A stretch of DNA of 64,000 nucleotides from Bacteroidota bacterium (GTDB lineage Bacteria > Bacteroidota > Ignavibacteria > SZUA-365): contig JACZJN010000197.1 of NCBI GenBank assembly GCA_014860565.1, positions 1 to 64,000 on the forward strand, written 5' to 3'. Below are positions 46,171 to 54,808 of the stretch, piece after piece. The notes beneath the pieces were generated by a model. That model was given only the letters and a program-made list of their open reading frames with translations. It searched no databases and had not been told where the DNA came from. The position numbers were made by a program, and so were the translations under genes. Within the stretch, counting starts at the first letter, position 1. Every line of letters begins with the position of its first letter.

Positions 46171-46878
46171 TCAGGTAGCCCCGTTGAGATGCTGAAAGAT
46201 CGTAATCGTAAAATACACTCCAAAACCAATGATCACAAGAGCAGTTATTGATGACGCCATTTTCACGAAGCCATCGGAAATGACATGTCTGCGATTGCGA
46301 ACGAAGAGTGCAAGCGAAAGAAACCAGCCCATGCTGCCGGCACCGACAGCGAGCGAAAACAGCAATTTGTGCACCGTGCTGTCGATCAGGAGACCATGGG
46401 CGCTTACGAAGCTGAGCACTGCCACCCAGGAGAAGAAGAGCGTCGGATTGGCCAGCGTCATCGAAATGCCAATCAGCACGCCGCCGTAATGCGATTTCTT
46501 GAATAGGCGGGGCCGAACTTCCGGGAGACTGTCGTCATCGGCGTCGCCGTTGTTTTCTTCATTCCCTGCCTCGTCCTCATCGCGGATGTGTTTCTTTTCG
46601 AAGAACAGCATCTTCACGCCGTAGCCGATCAGGAAAACCGAAAACACTATCTGCACGACCGCGTTCTGCATGTAGGGATGCACCAGGGCGATCAGCCCCA
46701 TGGTGATGATCAGGCAGTAGAATATATCGACGATCACAGCTCCCACGGCGACCAGCAGACCCTTCCTCGTATCGCCGCGCAGCGTCCGTTGCGCGACATA
46801 GATGGATGTGGGGCCGAGCGGAACTGTAATCAGAATTCCGACCAGCGTCCCGATGAGTACTGTGGCAATATATTCCAT
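46171..46878 (-). CDS. LysE-family amino-acid exporter
   Basis: 235 residues, six membrane helices. The N-terminal segment VLIGTLVGILITVPLGPTSIYVAQRTLRGD carries the LysE/RhtB signature (PLGPTS in place of the usual PGP). A charged cytoplasmic insertion with many Glu/Asp (HIRDEDEAGNEENNGDADDD) lies between helices 3 and 4 and is longer than usual. NPTLFFSWVAVLSF in the second half is also typical. Family members export lysine, threonine, homoserine or other small molecules by proton exchange. It is the last gene of a minus-strand run from mscS. Confidence 0.88.
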   Translation of the reverse strand: MEYIATVLIGTLVGILITVPLGPTSIYVAQRTLRGDTRKGLLVAVGAVIVDIFYCLIITMGLIALVHPYMQNAVVQIVFSVFLIGYGVKMLFFEKKHIRDEDEAGNEENNGDADDDSLPEVRPRLFKKSHYGGVLIGISMTLANPTLFFSWVAVLSFVSAHGLLIDSTVHKLLFSLAVGAGSMGWFLSLALFVRNRRHVISDGFVKMASSITALVIIGFGVYFTITIFQHLNGAT

Positions 46879-46982
46879 GCAGGACGGAGTTGTGGCTCGA
46901 TACAGAAGAGAGATTGTTGGATCTCAGCTGGGCAAGCTAAGAAAATCGCCCCTTTGATCAAAGGAACGACGCGCGTGAGCAG

Positions 46983-47008
46983 CCCGGCGGACAATGATGT
47001 CTGCCGGG
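46983..47008. other. Stable hairpin without T run between LysE and AbgT genes
   Basis: CCCGGCGGACA (46983-46993) pairs with TGTCTGCCGGG (46998-47008) around a 4-base loop, with one mismatch. There is no U tract on either strand, so it may protect the abgT mRNA 3' end instead of terminating. Confidence 0.5.
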
Positions 47009-47021
47009 GTGAAACCGGAGC

Positions 47022-48542
47022 TCAACCCGGCAGATACCGCAGCGGACCGTCGGGACCGACGGGGAGCTCGAAGAGCATCCACGCCACGAGCAGCAGCGTC
47101 CACACAATACCAAAGACGATGCTGTATGGCAGCATGGTGGATATGATGGTGCCGATGCCGTAATCCTCGTCGTATTTCTCCGCGAACGCGACGATAAGTG
47201 CGAAATATGACATCATCGGAGTGATGACGTTCGTTATCGAATCGCCGACCCGGAACACCATCTGGGTCAAGGACGGGTGATATCCGAGAAGCATGAACAT
47301 CGGCACGAACACTGGTGCCATGATTGCCCATTTCGCCGATGCGGAACCCATGAACATGTTGATGAACGCGGAAACGATGATGAAGGCGATCATCAGCGGT
47401 ATGCCGGTAAAGCCGATATGGCTCAGAAGCTCGGCACCCTCGATAGCAAGAATCAGACCAAGGCGCGAATAATTGAAGTAGAAGACGAACTGCGCTGCAA
47501 AAAACACCAGGACGATATACGTGGCGAGATGGCTCATGGACGTGATCATCTGCTTGATCCCATCCTTGTCCGAGCGGATGGAACCGGTGACGATTCCATA
47601 CACGACGCCGGGAATCAGGAAGAAGATCATGATGGCGGTGATCATGCCGTTGAAGAACGCGGAATGCAGGACCGTTTCGCCTGGAATGCGCAGCAGTCCT
47701 TTTTCGGGAATCACGGTGATCGCGAATAGTGCGAGGACGACCAGTACACTGATGCCCGCCAGAAGAATCCCCTTGCGCTCGACCACCGTCAGACGTTCCA
47801 TCTCTATTGGTTTTTCCTCACCCTGATATTTGCCGAGGCGAGGTTCGACGATTTTTTCCGTAACGAGCGAGCCGATAATGACAACCATAGCCGCGGATAC
47901 AAACATGAAATAGATATTGGTTGCCGGGGAAATCAGTATCTCTGGATCGATAATCTGCGCCGCGCTCTGCGTGAGTCCCGCGAGAACGGGATCGACACTG
48001 CCGATCAGGAAATTGGCCCCGAAGCCGCCGCTGACGCCTGCGAATGCCGCCGCGAGTCCCGCGATCGGATGCCGCCCCAACGCATAGAACATCACGGCGC
48101 CAAGCGGAATGAGAACGACGTAGCCGGCCTCCGAGGCGAGATGGCTGAGCACGCCCGCCGCCACCACCGCCATCGTGATAAGACGGGGCGGAGCCTTGAG
48201 CACGAGTGCCCGGATAACCACGGTAATCAGGCCGGATCCCTCCGCCACGCCGATGCCGATCATCGCGACGAGCACCAATCCCAGCGGCGGAAATGACACG
48301 AAATTCGCCTCCACGTTTTCGAACATCCAGCGGATGCCTTCGGCGGAAAGAAGATTGCGAACGGTGATGATTTCCTTTGTGCCGGGATGGATGGCCGAGA
48401 GGTCCATCGTGGCGGTGATGCCCGAGACGATGACTACGACGACGGCGAGAATACCGAAAATGGTAGCGGGATGGGGAAGGGCGTTGCCTATGACTTCGAC
48501 GGAATCAAGCGAGCGTCGGAAGAGGGATTTTTTCTCACTCAT
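47022..48542 (-). CDS. AbgT-family transporter
   Basis: 506 residues, the usual size for AbgT/MtrF proteins. About eleven membrane helices; family motifs include GNALPHPATIFGILAVVV, GIGVAEGSGLITVVIRA, SHLASEAGYVVLIPLGA and MFMGSASAKWAIMAPVFVPMFM. Members import p-aminobenzoyl-glutamate (a folate breakdown product) or export sulfonamides; MtrF-type pumps confer antimetabolite resistance. Import and export cannot be separated by reading. Its start overlaps the end of the glutathione peroxidase gene by 8 bases, with GAGGAG eight bases upstream inside that gene, so translation is coupled. Confidence 0.94.
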   Translation of the reverse strand: MSEKKSLFRRSLDSVEVIGNALPHPATIFGILAVVVVIVSGITATMDLSAIHPGTKEIITVRNLLSAEGIRWMFENVEANFVSFPPLGLVLVAMIGIGVAEGSGLITVVIRALVLKAPPRLITMAVVAAGVLSHLASEAGYVVLIPLGAVMFYALGRHPIAGLAAAFAGVSGGFGANFLIGSVDPVLAGLTQSAAQIIDPEILISPATNIYFMFVSAAMVVIIGSLVTEKIVEPRLGKYQGEEKPIEMERLTVVERKGILLAGISVLVVLALFAITVIPEKGLLRIPGETVLHSAFFNGMITAIMIFFLIPGVVYGIVTGSIRSDKDGIKQMITSMSHLATYIVLVFFAAQFVFYFNYSRLGLILAIEGAELLSHIGFTGIPLMIAFIIVSAFINMFMGSASAKWAIMAPVFVPMFMLLGYHPSLTQMVFRVGDSITNVITPMMSYFALIVAFAEKYDEDYGIGTIISTMLPYSIVFGIVWTLLLVAWMLFELPVGPDGPLRYLPG

Positions 48543-49098
48543 TCAGCAGCTCCTCGATCTGCGAAATCACGTTCCCCTCGAGAGGATCGACCTTCGTTTC
48601 GAAACGCGCAACGACTTTCCCTTCACGATCAACGAGGAACTTCGTGAAATTCCAGCGGATGTCTCCCGGGAAGTCCGTTTCCGTGGTCAGGTACCGATAC
48701 AGCGGATGTATGTCCTCGCCCTTGACGCTGATCTTCTCGAAAAGATCGAAGGTGACAGCGTAATTCGAAGAGCAGAATTCCTTGATCTCGGCGTTGCTGC
48801 CCGGCTCCTGTCCGCCGAAATTGTTTGCAGGGAAAGCCAGAATGCGGAGGCCCTTGTCGTGGAACCGGCGGTAGAGTTTCTCAAGCGGCGCATACTGCGG
48901 CGTGTAGCCGCATTTCGATGCGGTATTCACGATCAGAAGCACTTTCCCGGAATAATCGGAGAGCGGTGTTTCCTTCCCGTCGATGTTGTTCAGCGTAAAA
49001 TCGTACACGCCTTTGGACCGGTCCGTGCTCTTCTCCTGTGCGGACACGATGACCGTGGCGCAGAGCAGCAGCAAAACAACGATGGATGTGGAGTTCAT
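48535..49098 (-). CDS. Exported glutathione/thioredoxin peroxidase
   Basis: 187 residues with a signal peptide (TSIVVLLLLCATVIVSAQ), unlike the cytoplasmic BtuE/Gpx proteins. The thioredoxin-like fold contains the peroxidatic Cys in NTASKCGYTPQY (Cys, not Sec), Gln in FPANNFGGQEPGS and Trp-Asn in RWNFTKFLVD, the catalytic tetrad of the family. A second Cys in EIKEFCSSN fits the resolving position of thioredoxin-dependent members. It reduces lipid or hydrogen peroxides in the periplasm. An AGGA precedes the ATG. It is coupled to the downstream abgT gene. Confidence 0.95.
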   Translation of the reverse strand: MNSTSIVVLLLLCATVIVSAQEKSTDRSKGVYDFTLNNIDGKETPLSDYSGKVLLIVNTASKCGYTPQYAPLEKLYRRFHDKGLRILAFPANNFGGQEPGSNAEIKEFCSSNYAVTFDLFEKISVKGEDIHPLYRYLTTETDFPGDIRWNFTKFLVDREGKVVARFETKVDPLEGNVISQIEELLNE

Positions 49099-49141
49099 GG
49101 ATGCAGGTTCCTTCTATGTAGTAATTGAATGTTCATTGTCT

Positions 49142-49693
49142 TCAGGGGATGGAAAACGGACCGACGCGCATCGCGGCGAGGGCGAGGCCGGTGATGGTCT
49201 TCCCGTCGCGGATGCGTCCGTCGGCGCACATGGCGAGCGCCTCATGCATGGGGACACGAAGCACGGCGATGCTTTCCTCACCTTCTTCCAAAGCCTGTTC
49301 GCCGTCGTGGAGTTCCCGCGCAAGAAAAATGTGCAGGACCTCGCTGCAGAAACCCGGGGTGGTCAGCATGGCGGTAAGCTTCTCCCAACGATCGGCACGG
49401 CAGCCGGTTTCCTCGCGCAGTTCCCGTTTCGCGCATTCCAGCGGATCCTCGCCCTCGCCGAGTTTTCCGGCGGGGAGTTCGAGTATTTCACCGGCAACGG
49501 GATAGCGGAATTGCCGGATGAGCAGCACATCGCCGTTTTCATGCACCGCGGCAATGACCGCCCCGCCGAGATGCTCAACGACCTCGCGTACGGAGGCATA
49601 GCCGCTTTCATGCCGCACCTCGTCGCGGACAATGGTAAAGACGCGCCCTTCATAGATGATTTCATGGCGCGTAATTTCATACGGGTTTTTCAT
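49142..49693 (-). CDS. Nudix hydrolase, ADP-ribose pyrophosphatase type
   Basis: 183 residues from ATG 49693, with AAAGG six bases upstream; the frame up to 49720 adds nine basic residues without support. The Nudix box is complete: G-x5-E-x7-REUxEExGU is seen as GKLGEGEDPLECAKRELREE followed by TG. The preceding VLLIRQFRYPVAGEILELPAG is characteristic of ADP-ribose pyrophosphatases (NudF group). It hydrolyses ADP-ribose or similar nucleoside diphosphates. The start lies within the end of the mscS gene (17-base overlap). Confidence 0.94.
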   Translation of the reverse strand: MKNPYEITRHEIIYEGRVFTIVRDEVRHESGYASVREVVEHLGGAVIAAVHENGDVLLIRQFRYPVAGEILELPAGKLGEGEDPLECAKRELREETGCRADRWEKLTAMLTTPGFCSEVLHIFLARELHDGEQALEEGEESIAVLRVPMHEALAMCADGRIRDGKTITGLALAAMRVGPFSIP

Positions 49694-50825
49694 ACGGACC
49701 TTTCGGTTTCTCTTCCTCACGGAATGAACGCTCGAGCGCCTCTCGCGCCTCGGGAGCCAGGTGCAGAACGCGCTGCGGGAAGGGAATTTCTATCCGATGC
49801 TCGTAGAGCGTATTGTACATGATCAACAGCAGGTCGCTTTTACGCCGGGGAATATTGTTGGGATTACGGATTTTGCACAGAAGCTTGGCGTTCATCGACG
49901 AATCCGCCATCTCGGTGATGCGCACCTCGGATGTCTCCGGCTCGACGACGTCGCCTTCCCGGTTGATGCGTTCGAGAATGATGTTCCGCATCGCGTTCAG
50001 ATCGGTGCCGTACGCCACGCCGAAGGGCACCTCGAAACGCACGATATCGTTGGGGTAGGAGAAATTCTTGATCTGGCTCTTGACGATCTCGGCGTTGGGG
50101 GTGATGACCATGACCTGATAATCGTCGATCACCTTCGTCGACCGGATGCCGATTTCCCTGACGAGGCCGATTGTACCGTCGGGCAGACAGATACGGTCGC
50201 CAATGCGGAACGGACGGTCGATCATGAGCACGAAGCCTGCAATCATGTTGGCGAGTGTTTCCTGCGCCGCCAGGGCGATCGCGAGGGAACCCACGCCGAG
50301 CGACACGACGAGCGTGCTGATATTCTGCTGGAAATGATCGAGAATGATGACGACGCCGACAATGTAAATCAGGATTTTCAGCACTCTGTTGGCCAGCGGT
50401 GCCAGTTCGTCGTCGAGATGCGTCTGCGTCCGCGTCGCGACCTCATGCAGGTACCAGCGCACCGCGGCATCGATCAGACGCGTAATGAAATAGCACGCGT
50501 ACAGGACCGAAACGACATACAGGCCCTCCACCACAATCGTAAGGCCTTGCTTGAGCAGGGAGATCGAATCGTCGAGGGCCATTGCTGCCCACGAGATGGA
50601 CCAGTACATCACGAAAATGGTCAGGACGGGCGTGATGTATTGGGCAAGTGTATTGACGATCAGGTCATCGAGAGCCGAGCGCGTTTTTTTTGTTATCTTA
50701 TCGCTGAACAGCCGCAGCACTACTTTGAGTGCGCGTCCCGCCACGTACCCCAATACGATAAGCAGAAGCGTGGAAAGCAGGACTGAAAGCAGCGTTTTAC
50801 CGAGAAAGAACTCGAGTATGTTCAT
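49677..50825 (-). CDS. MscS-family small-conductance mechanosensitive channel
   Basis: 382 residues from ATG 50825. Four membrane helices: LLSVLLSTLLLIVLGYVAGRAL, ITPVLTIFVMYWSISWAAMAL, LYVVSVLYACYFITRLI and the paired helices before the pore. The pore helix (VVSLGVGSLAIALAAQETLAN) is Gly/Ala-rich as in MscS TM3, followed by the beta domain FRIGDRICLPDGTIGLVREIGIRST (quoted in part). It opens on membrane tension to release solutes in osmotic downshock. It heads a minus-strand run mscS-nudix-gpx-abgT and diverges from the D-amino-acid operon across 56 bases. Confidence 0.94.
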   Translation of the reverse strand: MNILEFFLGKTLLSVLLSTLLLIVLGYVAGRALKVVLRLFSDKITKKTRSALDDLIVNTLAQYITPVLTIFVMYWSISWAAMALDDSISLLKQGLTIVVEGLYVVSVLYACYFITRLIDAAVRWYLHEVATRTQTHLDDELAPLANRVLKILIYIVGVVIILDHFQQNISTLVVSLGVGSLAIALAAQETLANMIAGFVLMIDRPFRIGDRICLPDGTIGLVREIGIRSTKVIDDYQVMVITPNAEIVKSQIKNFSYPNDIVRFEVPFGVAYGTDLNAMRNIILERINREGDVVEPETSEVRITEMADSSMNAKLLCKIRNPNNIPRRKSDLLLIMYNTLYEHRIEIPFPQRVLHLAPEAREALERSFREEEKPKGPYEKPV

Positions 50826-50881
50826 GGCTGATCGCGGACTGTTGCAATTCACCCAATATAGAAAAAATCAGGGCACCTGAC

Positions 50882-52051
50882 ATGCTGCTGCCCGACATCC
50901 GCATCCCGACCCTGCTGCTCAGCGAATCCGTATGCCGGCGTAATATCGCGCATATGCGGGACAGAGCCCGGGCGCACGGACTGCACTTTCGGCCGCACTT
51001 CAAAACACATCAATCGCGGCGTATCGGTTCATGGTTCCGCGACGAGGGCGTTACCTCGATCACGGTTTCCTCGGTCGGCATGGCGCGCTATTTCGCGGAT
51101 GACGATTGGGAAGACATCACCATCGCCTTCCCTGTCAACCTTCGTGAAGTCGAGGATATTGACTCCCTCGCCGCGCAGGTCGCGCTCGGCGTGCTGCTCG
51201 AATCCGTTCCGGTGGCCCAGCGGCTCGATGCTGCGCTGAAAAATCCCGTGGACGTCTGGATCAAGATCGATACCGGATATGGACGCAGCGGCATCGCCCA
51301 TGATGACATCGATGCGCTCCGCAGGCTCGCCGAGACCGTCGGAGCTTCACGCCATCTCCGGCCGAGGGGAATATTGACGCATGGCGGCGATACGTACCGG
51401 GCCGCGGGTCCCGCCGAAGTGCTGCAGCGCTTTTCGCTTTCGCGCGACCGCATGATCATGGCGGCCGACAGCCTGCGGGATCAATACCCTGAGATCCGAA
51501 TTTCAGTCGGCGATACTCCGGGCTGTACGCTCGCCGATGACTTTTCGGGGATAGACGAAATCCGCCCGGGGAATTTCGTCTTCTATGATGTCATGCAGCT
51601 GCAGCGGGGGGTATGCCGCGCCGAAGATATCGCCGTCGCCCTGGCCTGTCCCGTGGTCTCTCTCCACGAACGACGCAGCGAGGTCGTGCTGTACGGAGGT
51701 GCCGTTCATCTTTCCCGCGAACATGTCGCCGATGCTCGCGGGACACAGCTTTTCGGGCTCGTGGCCCAGCTCGCATCGGGCGGCTGGGGTGCTCCGCTCT
51801 CCGGGGCCTTCGTCACCCGGATGTCGCAGGAACACGGCATCGTCCATCTGCCGGACTCACGCACAACCGCAATCATCGAGGGAGATTTGCTGGCGATTCT
51901 GCCTGTCCATTCCTGCCTGACGGCGGAATGCATGAAGGGGTATCGCCTTCTCGACGGCAGCAGTGCCGATCATTTCGCAGGTGTTTCGAAACTCGCACCT
52001 GCACCGTCCGCACCCGCGCAAACAGACAGACAGGAGACACACACACCATGA
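50882..52051 (+). CDS. D-threonine aldolase / D-serine dehydratase-like PLP enzyme
   Basis: 389 residues, fold-type III. The alanine-racemase-like N-terminal barrel has the PLP Lys41 in FRPHFKTHQS. The C-terminal domain carries the metal-binding residues of this group: His in MSQEHGIVHLP and the pair in PVHSCLTAE. This is the DSD1/DTA family, which cleaves D-threonine or other D-3-hydroxyamino acids to glycine plus aldehyde, or dehydrates D-serine; the two cannot be separated by reading. Its stop overlaps the start of an M19 dipeptidase in an ATGA, so both are translated from one mRNA. Confidence 0.9.
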   Translation: MLLPDIRIPTLLLSESVCRRNIAHMRDRARAHGLHFRPHFKTHQSRRIGSWFRDEGVTSITVSSVGMARYFADDDWEDITIAFPVNLREVEDIDSLAAQVALGVLLESVPVAQRLDAALKNPVDVWIKIDTGYGRSGIAHDDIDALRRLAETVGASRHLRPRGILTHGGDTYRAAGPAEVLQRFSLSRDRMIMAADSLRDQYPEIRISVGDTPGCTLADDFSGIDEIRPGNFVFYDVMQLQRGVCRAEDIAVALACPVVSLHERRSEVVLYGGAVHLSREHVADARGTQLFGLVAQLASGGWGAPLSGAFVTRMSQEHGIVHLPDSRTTAIIEGDLLAILPVHSCLTAECMKGYRLLDGSSADHFAGVSKLAPAPSAPAQTDRQETHTP

Positions 52052-53094
52052 AAACCGCTTCGGATCGGATTCGCGCGCTGATGAGCGCACATCCCGTGGT
52101 CGACACCCATTCCGATTATGCGATAGAACTGTACCGGCGGGAGCAGGACGGGGTGTCTGACGCGCTCGCGAGCGAACATCTTCCAGCCCTGCGGGAGGGC
52201 ATGGTGAGCATGGAAGTGCTGACCGTGGCCGGCGATTTCGATATCGACACGCTGAAACTCTGGGATCAGCGCCTGACGCGGGGCGTCATCGATGCCACCC
52301 GGCGGCAGATCACCGCGCATGCTGATTTCCACATCGTGCGCAGCGCCGAGGACGTGGCCCATGCCGCGAAACGCGAGGGCACGCACTTCATGCTCGCGCT
52401 CGAGGGCATCCGCGGCGTCGAAGACCTTGCCGCCCTGCGGATGCTGCATGCATTCGACGTGCGGGCCGTGATCCTGACGCATAACGAGCGGAATCTCGCG
52501 GCCGACGGCTGCGGCGAACCGCAGCCGGGAGGCCTCAGTAAATTCGGCCGCGCCGTCGCGCGGGAACTCGAACAGCTGCGGATGATATTCGATCTTGCGC
52601 ATCTCTCGGATCCTTCGTTCTGGGACGCCCTCGATCACTACACGCTGCCGCCGGTGGTCTCGCACAGCAACGCCCGCGCACTTTGCGACCATCGCAGGAA
52701 TCTGACCGACGAACAAATACGCGAGATCGGACGGCGCGGCGGCGTCATAGGATTGAACTTCCTCGCCATGTTCATCGATGCGGATCGCGGCAGCGCGACG
52801 ACCGACCGGCTGGCCGACCATGCCGTGCACATCTCCGCACTGGCAGGCGCGCAGTCGCTGGCACTCGGCCCCGATTACGCGGATTATTACATGGACGCCA
52901 TGCTGCGCTGGCTGCAGCGCGACCAACTCCCCGCGGATCTGATGACCTTCGTCCACGGCGCCGAGACCGTGCGTACGCTCCCTGTCTTCATCCAGGCCCT
53001 GGCCGACCGCGGGTTCAGCGACGACGAACTCATCGGCATTCTCGGCGGCAATGCCCTGCGCATCTATTCCACGGTTCTTTCTCACAACAATTGA
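52048..53094 (+). CDS. M19 (renal-type) membrane dipeptidase family enzyme
   Basis: 348 residues from ATG 52048, which overlaps the upstream stop; AGGAG lies 12 bases before it. Zinc ligands of M19: His21 and Asp23 (VVDTHSDY), the bridging Glu in MLALEGIRG, and His in FDLAHLSD and VVSHSNAR. Typical C-terminal LGPDYAD and GGNALRIY follow. There is no signal peptide, so the enzyme is cytoplasmic. M19 enzymes hydrolyse dipeptides, often with a D-residue at the C-terminal side, and the mammalian member also opens carbapenems. It is placed between a D-amino-acid enzyme and a class D beta-lactamase. Confidence 0.94.
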   Translation: MKTASDRIRALMSAHPVVDTHSDYAIELYRREQDGVSDALASEHLPALREGMVSMEVLTVAGDFDIDTLKLWDQRLTRGVIDATRRQITAHADFHIVRSAEDVAHAAKREGTHFMLALEGIRGVEDLAALRMLHAFDVRAVILTHNERNLAADGCGEPQPGGLSKFGRAVARELEQLRMIFDLAHLSDPSFWDALDHYTLPPVVSHSNARALCDHRRNLTDEQIREIGRRGGVIGLNFLAMFIDADRGSATTDRLADHAVHISALAGAQSLALGPDYADYYMDAMLRWLQRDQLPADLMTFVHGAETVRTLPVFIQALADRGFSDDELIGILGGNALRIYSTVLSHNN

Positions 53095-53099
53095 CTGCC

Positions 53100-53879
53100 A
53101 TGCCTGCGCTGCCCCTCCTGCTGTTGACCGCATTGATGCTTCCCCTTCATGGCGGAGGCGATCCCGAACGCCATTTCCGCGAAGCGGGCGTGAAGGGTTC
53201 CTTTCTTCTCTGCGAACTCGATGGCGACAGCTGTCTGCGCATCAATCCGGAGCGCTGCGCACAGCGCTTCATTCCCGCCTCCACGTTCAAGATTCTCAAC
53301 TCGATGATCGCACTCGAGTACGGCGCGGTGAACGGACTCGACGATACGCTTCGATGGGACGGCACCCGGTACAGCATCGAATCCTGGAATCAGCATCAGT
53401 GCATGCGCGATGCATTCCAGCGTTCCTGCGTCTGGTTTTATCAGGAGCTTGCACGGCGCATCGGCGAAAAGCGCATGAAAGCTGCCGTTACGGCCGTCGG
53501 CTACGGGAATACGGATATCGGCGGAGGTATAGACCGCTTCTGGCTTGACGGCGCCCTGCGTGTATCTTCGGAGGAACAGCTCTCTTTTTTGAGGCGTCTG
53601 TGGAAGGAAGATCTGCCGTTTTCCGTGGATGTGCAGCGTACGGTGAAGGAATTGATGGTGCTCGAGCGCACGGACGCCTACACACTGCGTGGGAAAACCG
53701 GCACGGCGATGCGCAGCGACGACATCGTCGGCTGGCTGGTCGGGTTTCTCGATCGTGGGGATCACGTGTACGTGTATGTCCTCAACCTTGAATTGCCTGA
53801 CACGGACGACTTATCCGGGTTCCTGAAAATACGGTACGATCTGCTTCGCACTCTCCTGCACGATCAGGGCCTGATATAG
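53100..53879 (+). CDS. Class D (OXA-type) beta-lactamase
   Basis: 259 residues from ATG 53100, five bases after the dipeptidase stop. A signal peptide (ALPLLLLTALMLPLHGGG) targets the periplasm. All class D motifs are present: Ser61-Thr-Phe-Lys64 (PASTFKILNS; the Lys is carboxylated in OXA enzymes), Ser109-Cys-Val111 followed by Trp, Tyr135-Gly-Asn (VGYGNTDIGG), Lys199-Thr-Gly (LRGKTGTA) and the later Trp in GWLVGF. It should acylate and hydrolyse beta-lactams; alternatively it may be a relative acting on cell-wall peptides. No ribosome-binding site is seen before the ATG, so translation may depend on the upstream genes. Confidence 0.94.
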   Translation: MPALPLLLLTALMLPLHGGGDPERHFREAGVKGSFLLCELDGDSCLRINPERCAQRFIPASTFKILNSMIALEYGAVNGLDDTLRWDGTRYSIESWNQHQCMRDAFQRSCVWFYQELARRIGEKRMKAAVTAVGYGNTDIGGGIDRFWLDGALRVSSEEQLSFLRRLWKEDLPFSVDVQRTVKELMVLERTDAYTLRGKTGTAMRSDDIVGWLVGFLDRGDHVYVYVLNLELPDTDDLSGFLKIRYDLLRTLLHDQGLI

Positions 53880-54002
53880 CCCTCCGGCTTCCGGCGGATG
53901 CAGCGCATCTGCGAAATGAGTTAGCCGCGGGCGGAACCCTCGACGCCCCTTTCCCTGTTTTGCTGACATGTCCTTTTGCAATGCACTCTTCCGGAGCATA
54001 GA

Positions 54003-54392
54003 ATGGTTTCACTTTCCCTCGGTCTCGGTGTTCTCCTCAGTCTTCTGGGCGTCGTCGGCTTCGCAGCCTCCGGCGCCGAAAGCATTACCGCTCTTATTCC
54101 CACGTTCTTCGGCATTCCCATCCTCATTCTCGGGTTTCTTGCCCGCAAGGAGCATCTGCGCAAGCACATGATGCACGCGATCGCGGCTCTGGCGCTGCTC
54201 GGCTTCGCCGGATCGGCCCGCGGGCTCGCGTCCCTGATCGATATGCTCGGCGGACACGAGGTCACGCGTCCCCTTGCCACCATCATGCAGAGCATCATGG
54301 CGCTGCTCACCCTCGGCTTTGTCATTCTTGCAGTGAAATCCTTCATCGACGCGCGCCGCCAGCGCAGCGTGCCAGCCGGGCCGGGACAATAA
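54003..54392 (+). CDS. Small four-helix membrane protein
   Basis: 129 residues from ATG 54003, with CGGAG nine bases upstream; the ATG-like start at 53976 would precede the membrane helix with non-conserved residues. Four hydrophobic helices: LGLGVLLSLLGVVGFAAS, ITALIPTFFGIPILILGFLA, HAIAALALLGFAGSARGLA and IMQSIMALLTLGFVILAV. Short loops have HLRKHMMHA and a basic C-terminal tail. I do not recognise a family with certainty. It lies 123 bases after the beta-lactamase and 5 bases before the DUF309 gene, probably in the same transcript as DUF309. Confidence 0.8.
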   Translation: MVSLSLGLGVLLSLLGVVGFAASGAESITALIPTFFGIPILILGFLARKEHLRKHMMHAIAALALLGFAGSARGLASLIDMLGGHEVTRPLATIMQSIMALLTLGFVILAVKSFIDARRQRSVPAGPGQ

Positions 54393-54397
54393 CGGCG

Positions 54398-54808
54398 ATG
54401 CCTCCGCGCAAACGCGAGGTCGAAGAACTGCGCTCGCTGAAGGAGCCGACACTCGATAGCCATCAGCGAGAGAATTTCCTCAAGGGCGTTGCCCTTTTCA
54501 ATCAGGGGAAGTACTGGCACGCACATGAAGCGTGGGAGGCCGCCTGGCTTCCGATGGGTGATGGCCCGGAAGACGACGGTGAAATTTTCTTCCGGGCGTT
54601 GATACAGCTTGCCTCAGGTCTGCATTTAAAGAAATGCGGGCGCTATCACGGCGCACGGAATCATTTCTCCAAGGCGGGAAGCAAATTCGCGGTGATGCCT
54701 GGAGTGTTTCTCGGCCTTGATACGGTGGCGCTGCGCATATTCTCCGCGCATCAGCTCTCCCATTTTGACCAGAATTTTACCTGCCTGCTTCGGCTGCGGG
54801 GAGAGTGA
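54398..54808 (+). CDS. DUF309-family protein
   Basis: 136 residues. The DUF309 signature is clear: GVALFNQGKYWHAHEAWEAA (His-x-x-x-Trp-Glu at the start of a helix), then LIQLASGLHL and a second helical hairpin. The family forms a small all-alpha fold with conserved His and Glu; the function is unknown, although some members are fused or adjacent to metal-related genes. Its last 32 bases overlap the end of the convergent kinase gene. Confidence 0.9.
   Translation: MPPRKREVEELRSLKEPTLDSHQRENFLKGVALFNQGKYWHAHEAWEAAWLPMGDGPEDDGEIFFRALIQLASGLHLKKCGRYHGARNHFSKAGSKFAVMPGVFLGLDTVALRIFSAHQLSHFDQNFTCLLRLRGE

Noticed and set aside
51613..52047. Longer N-terminus for the M19 dipeptidase
   Set aside because: It would lie wholly inside the D-amino-acid enzyme gene; the family start and the ATGA overlap support 52048.
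52683..53099. Longer N-terminus for the beta-lactamase
   Set aside because: It overlaps the dipeptidase gene and would bury the signal peptide that begins at 53100.
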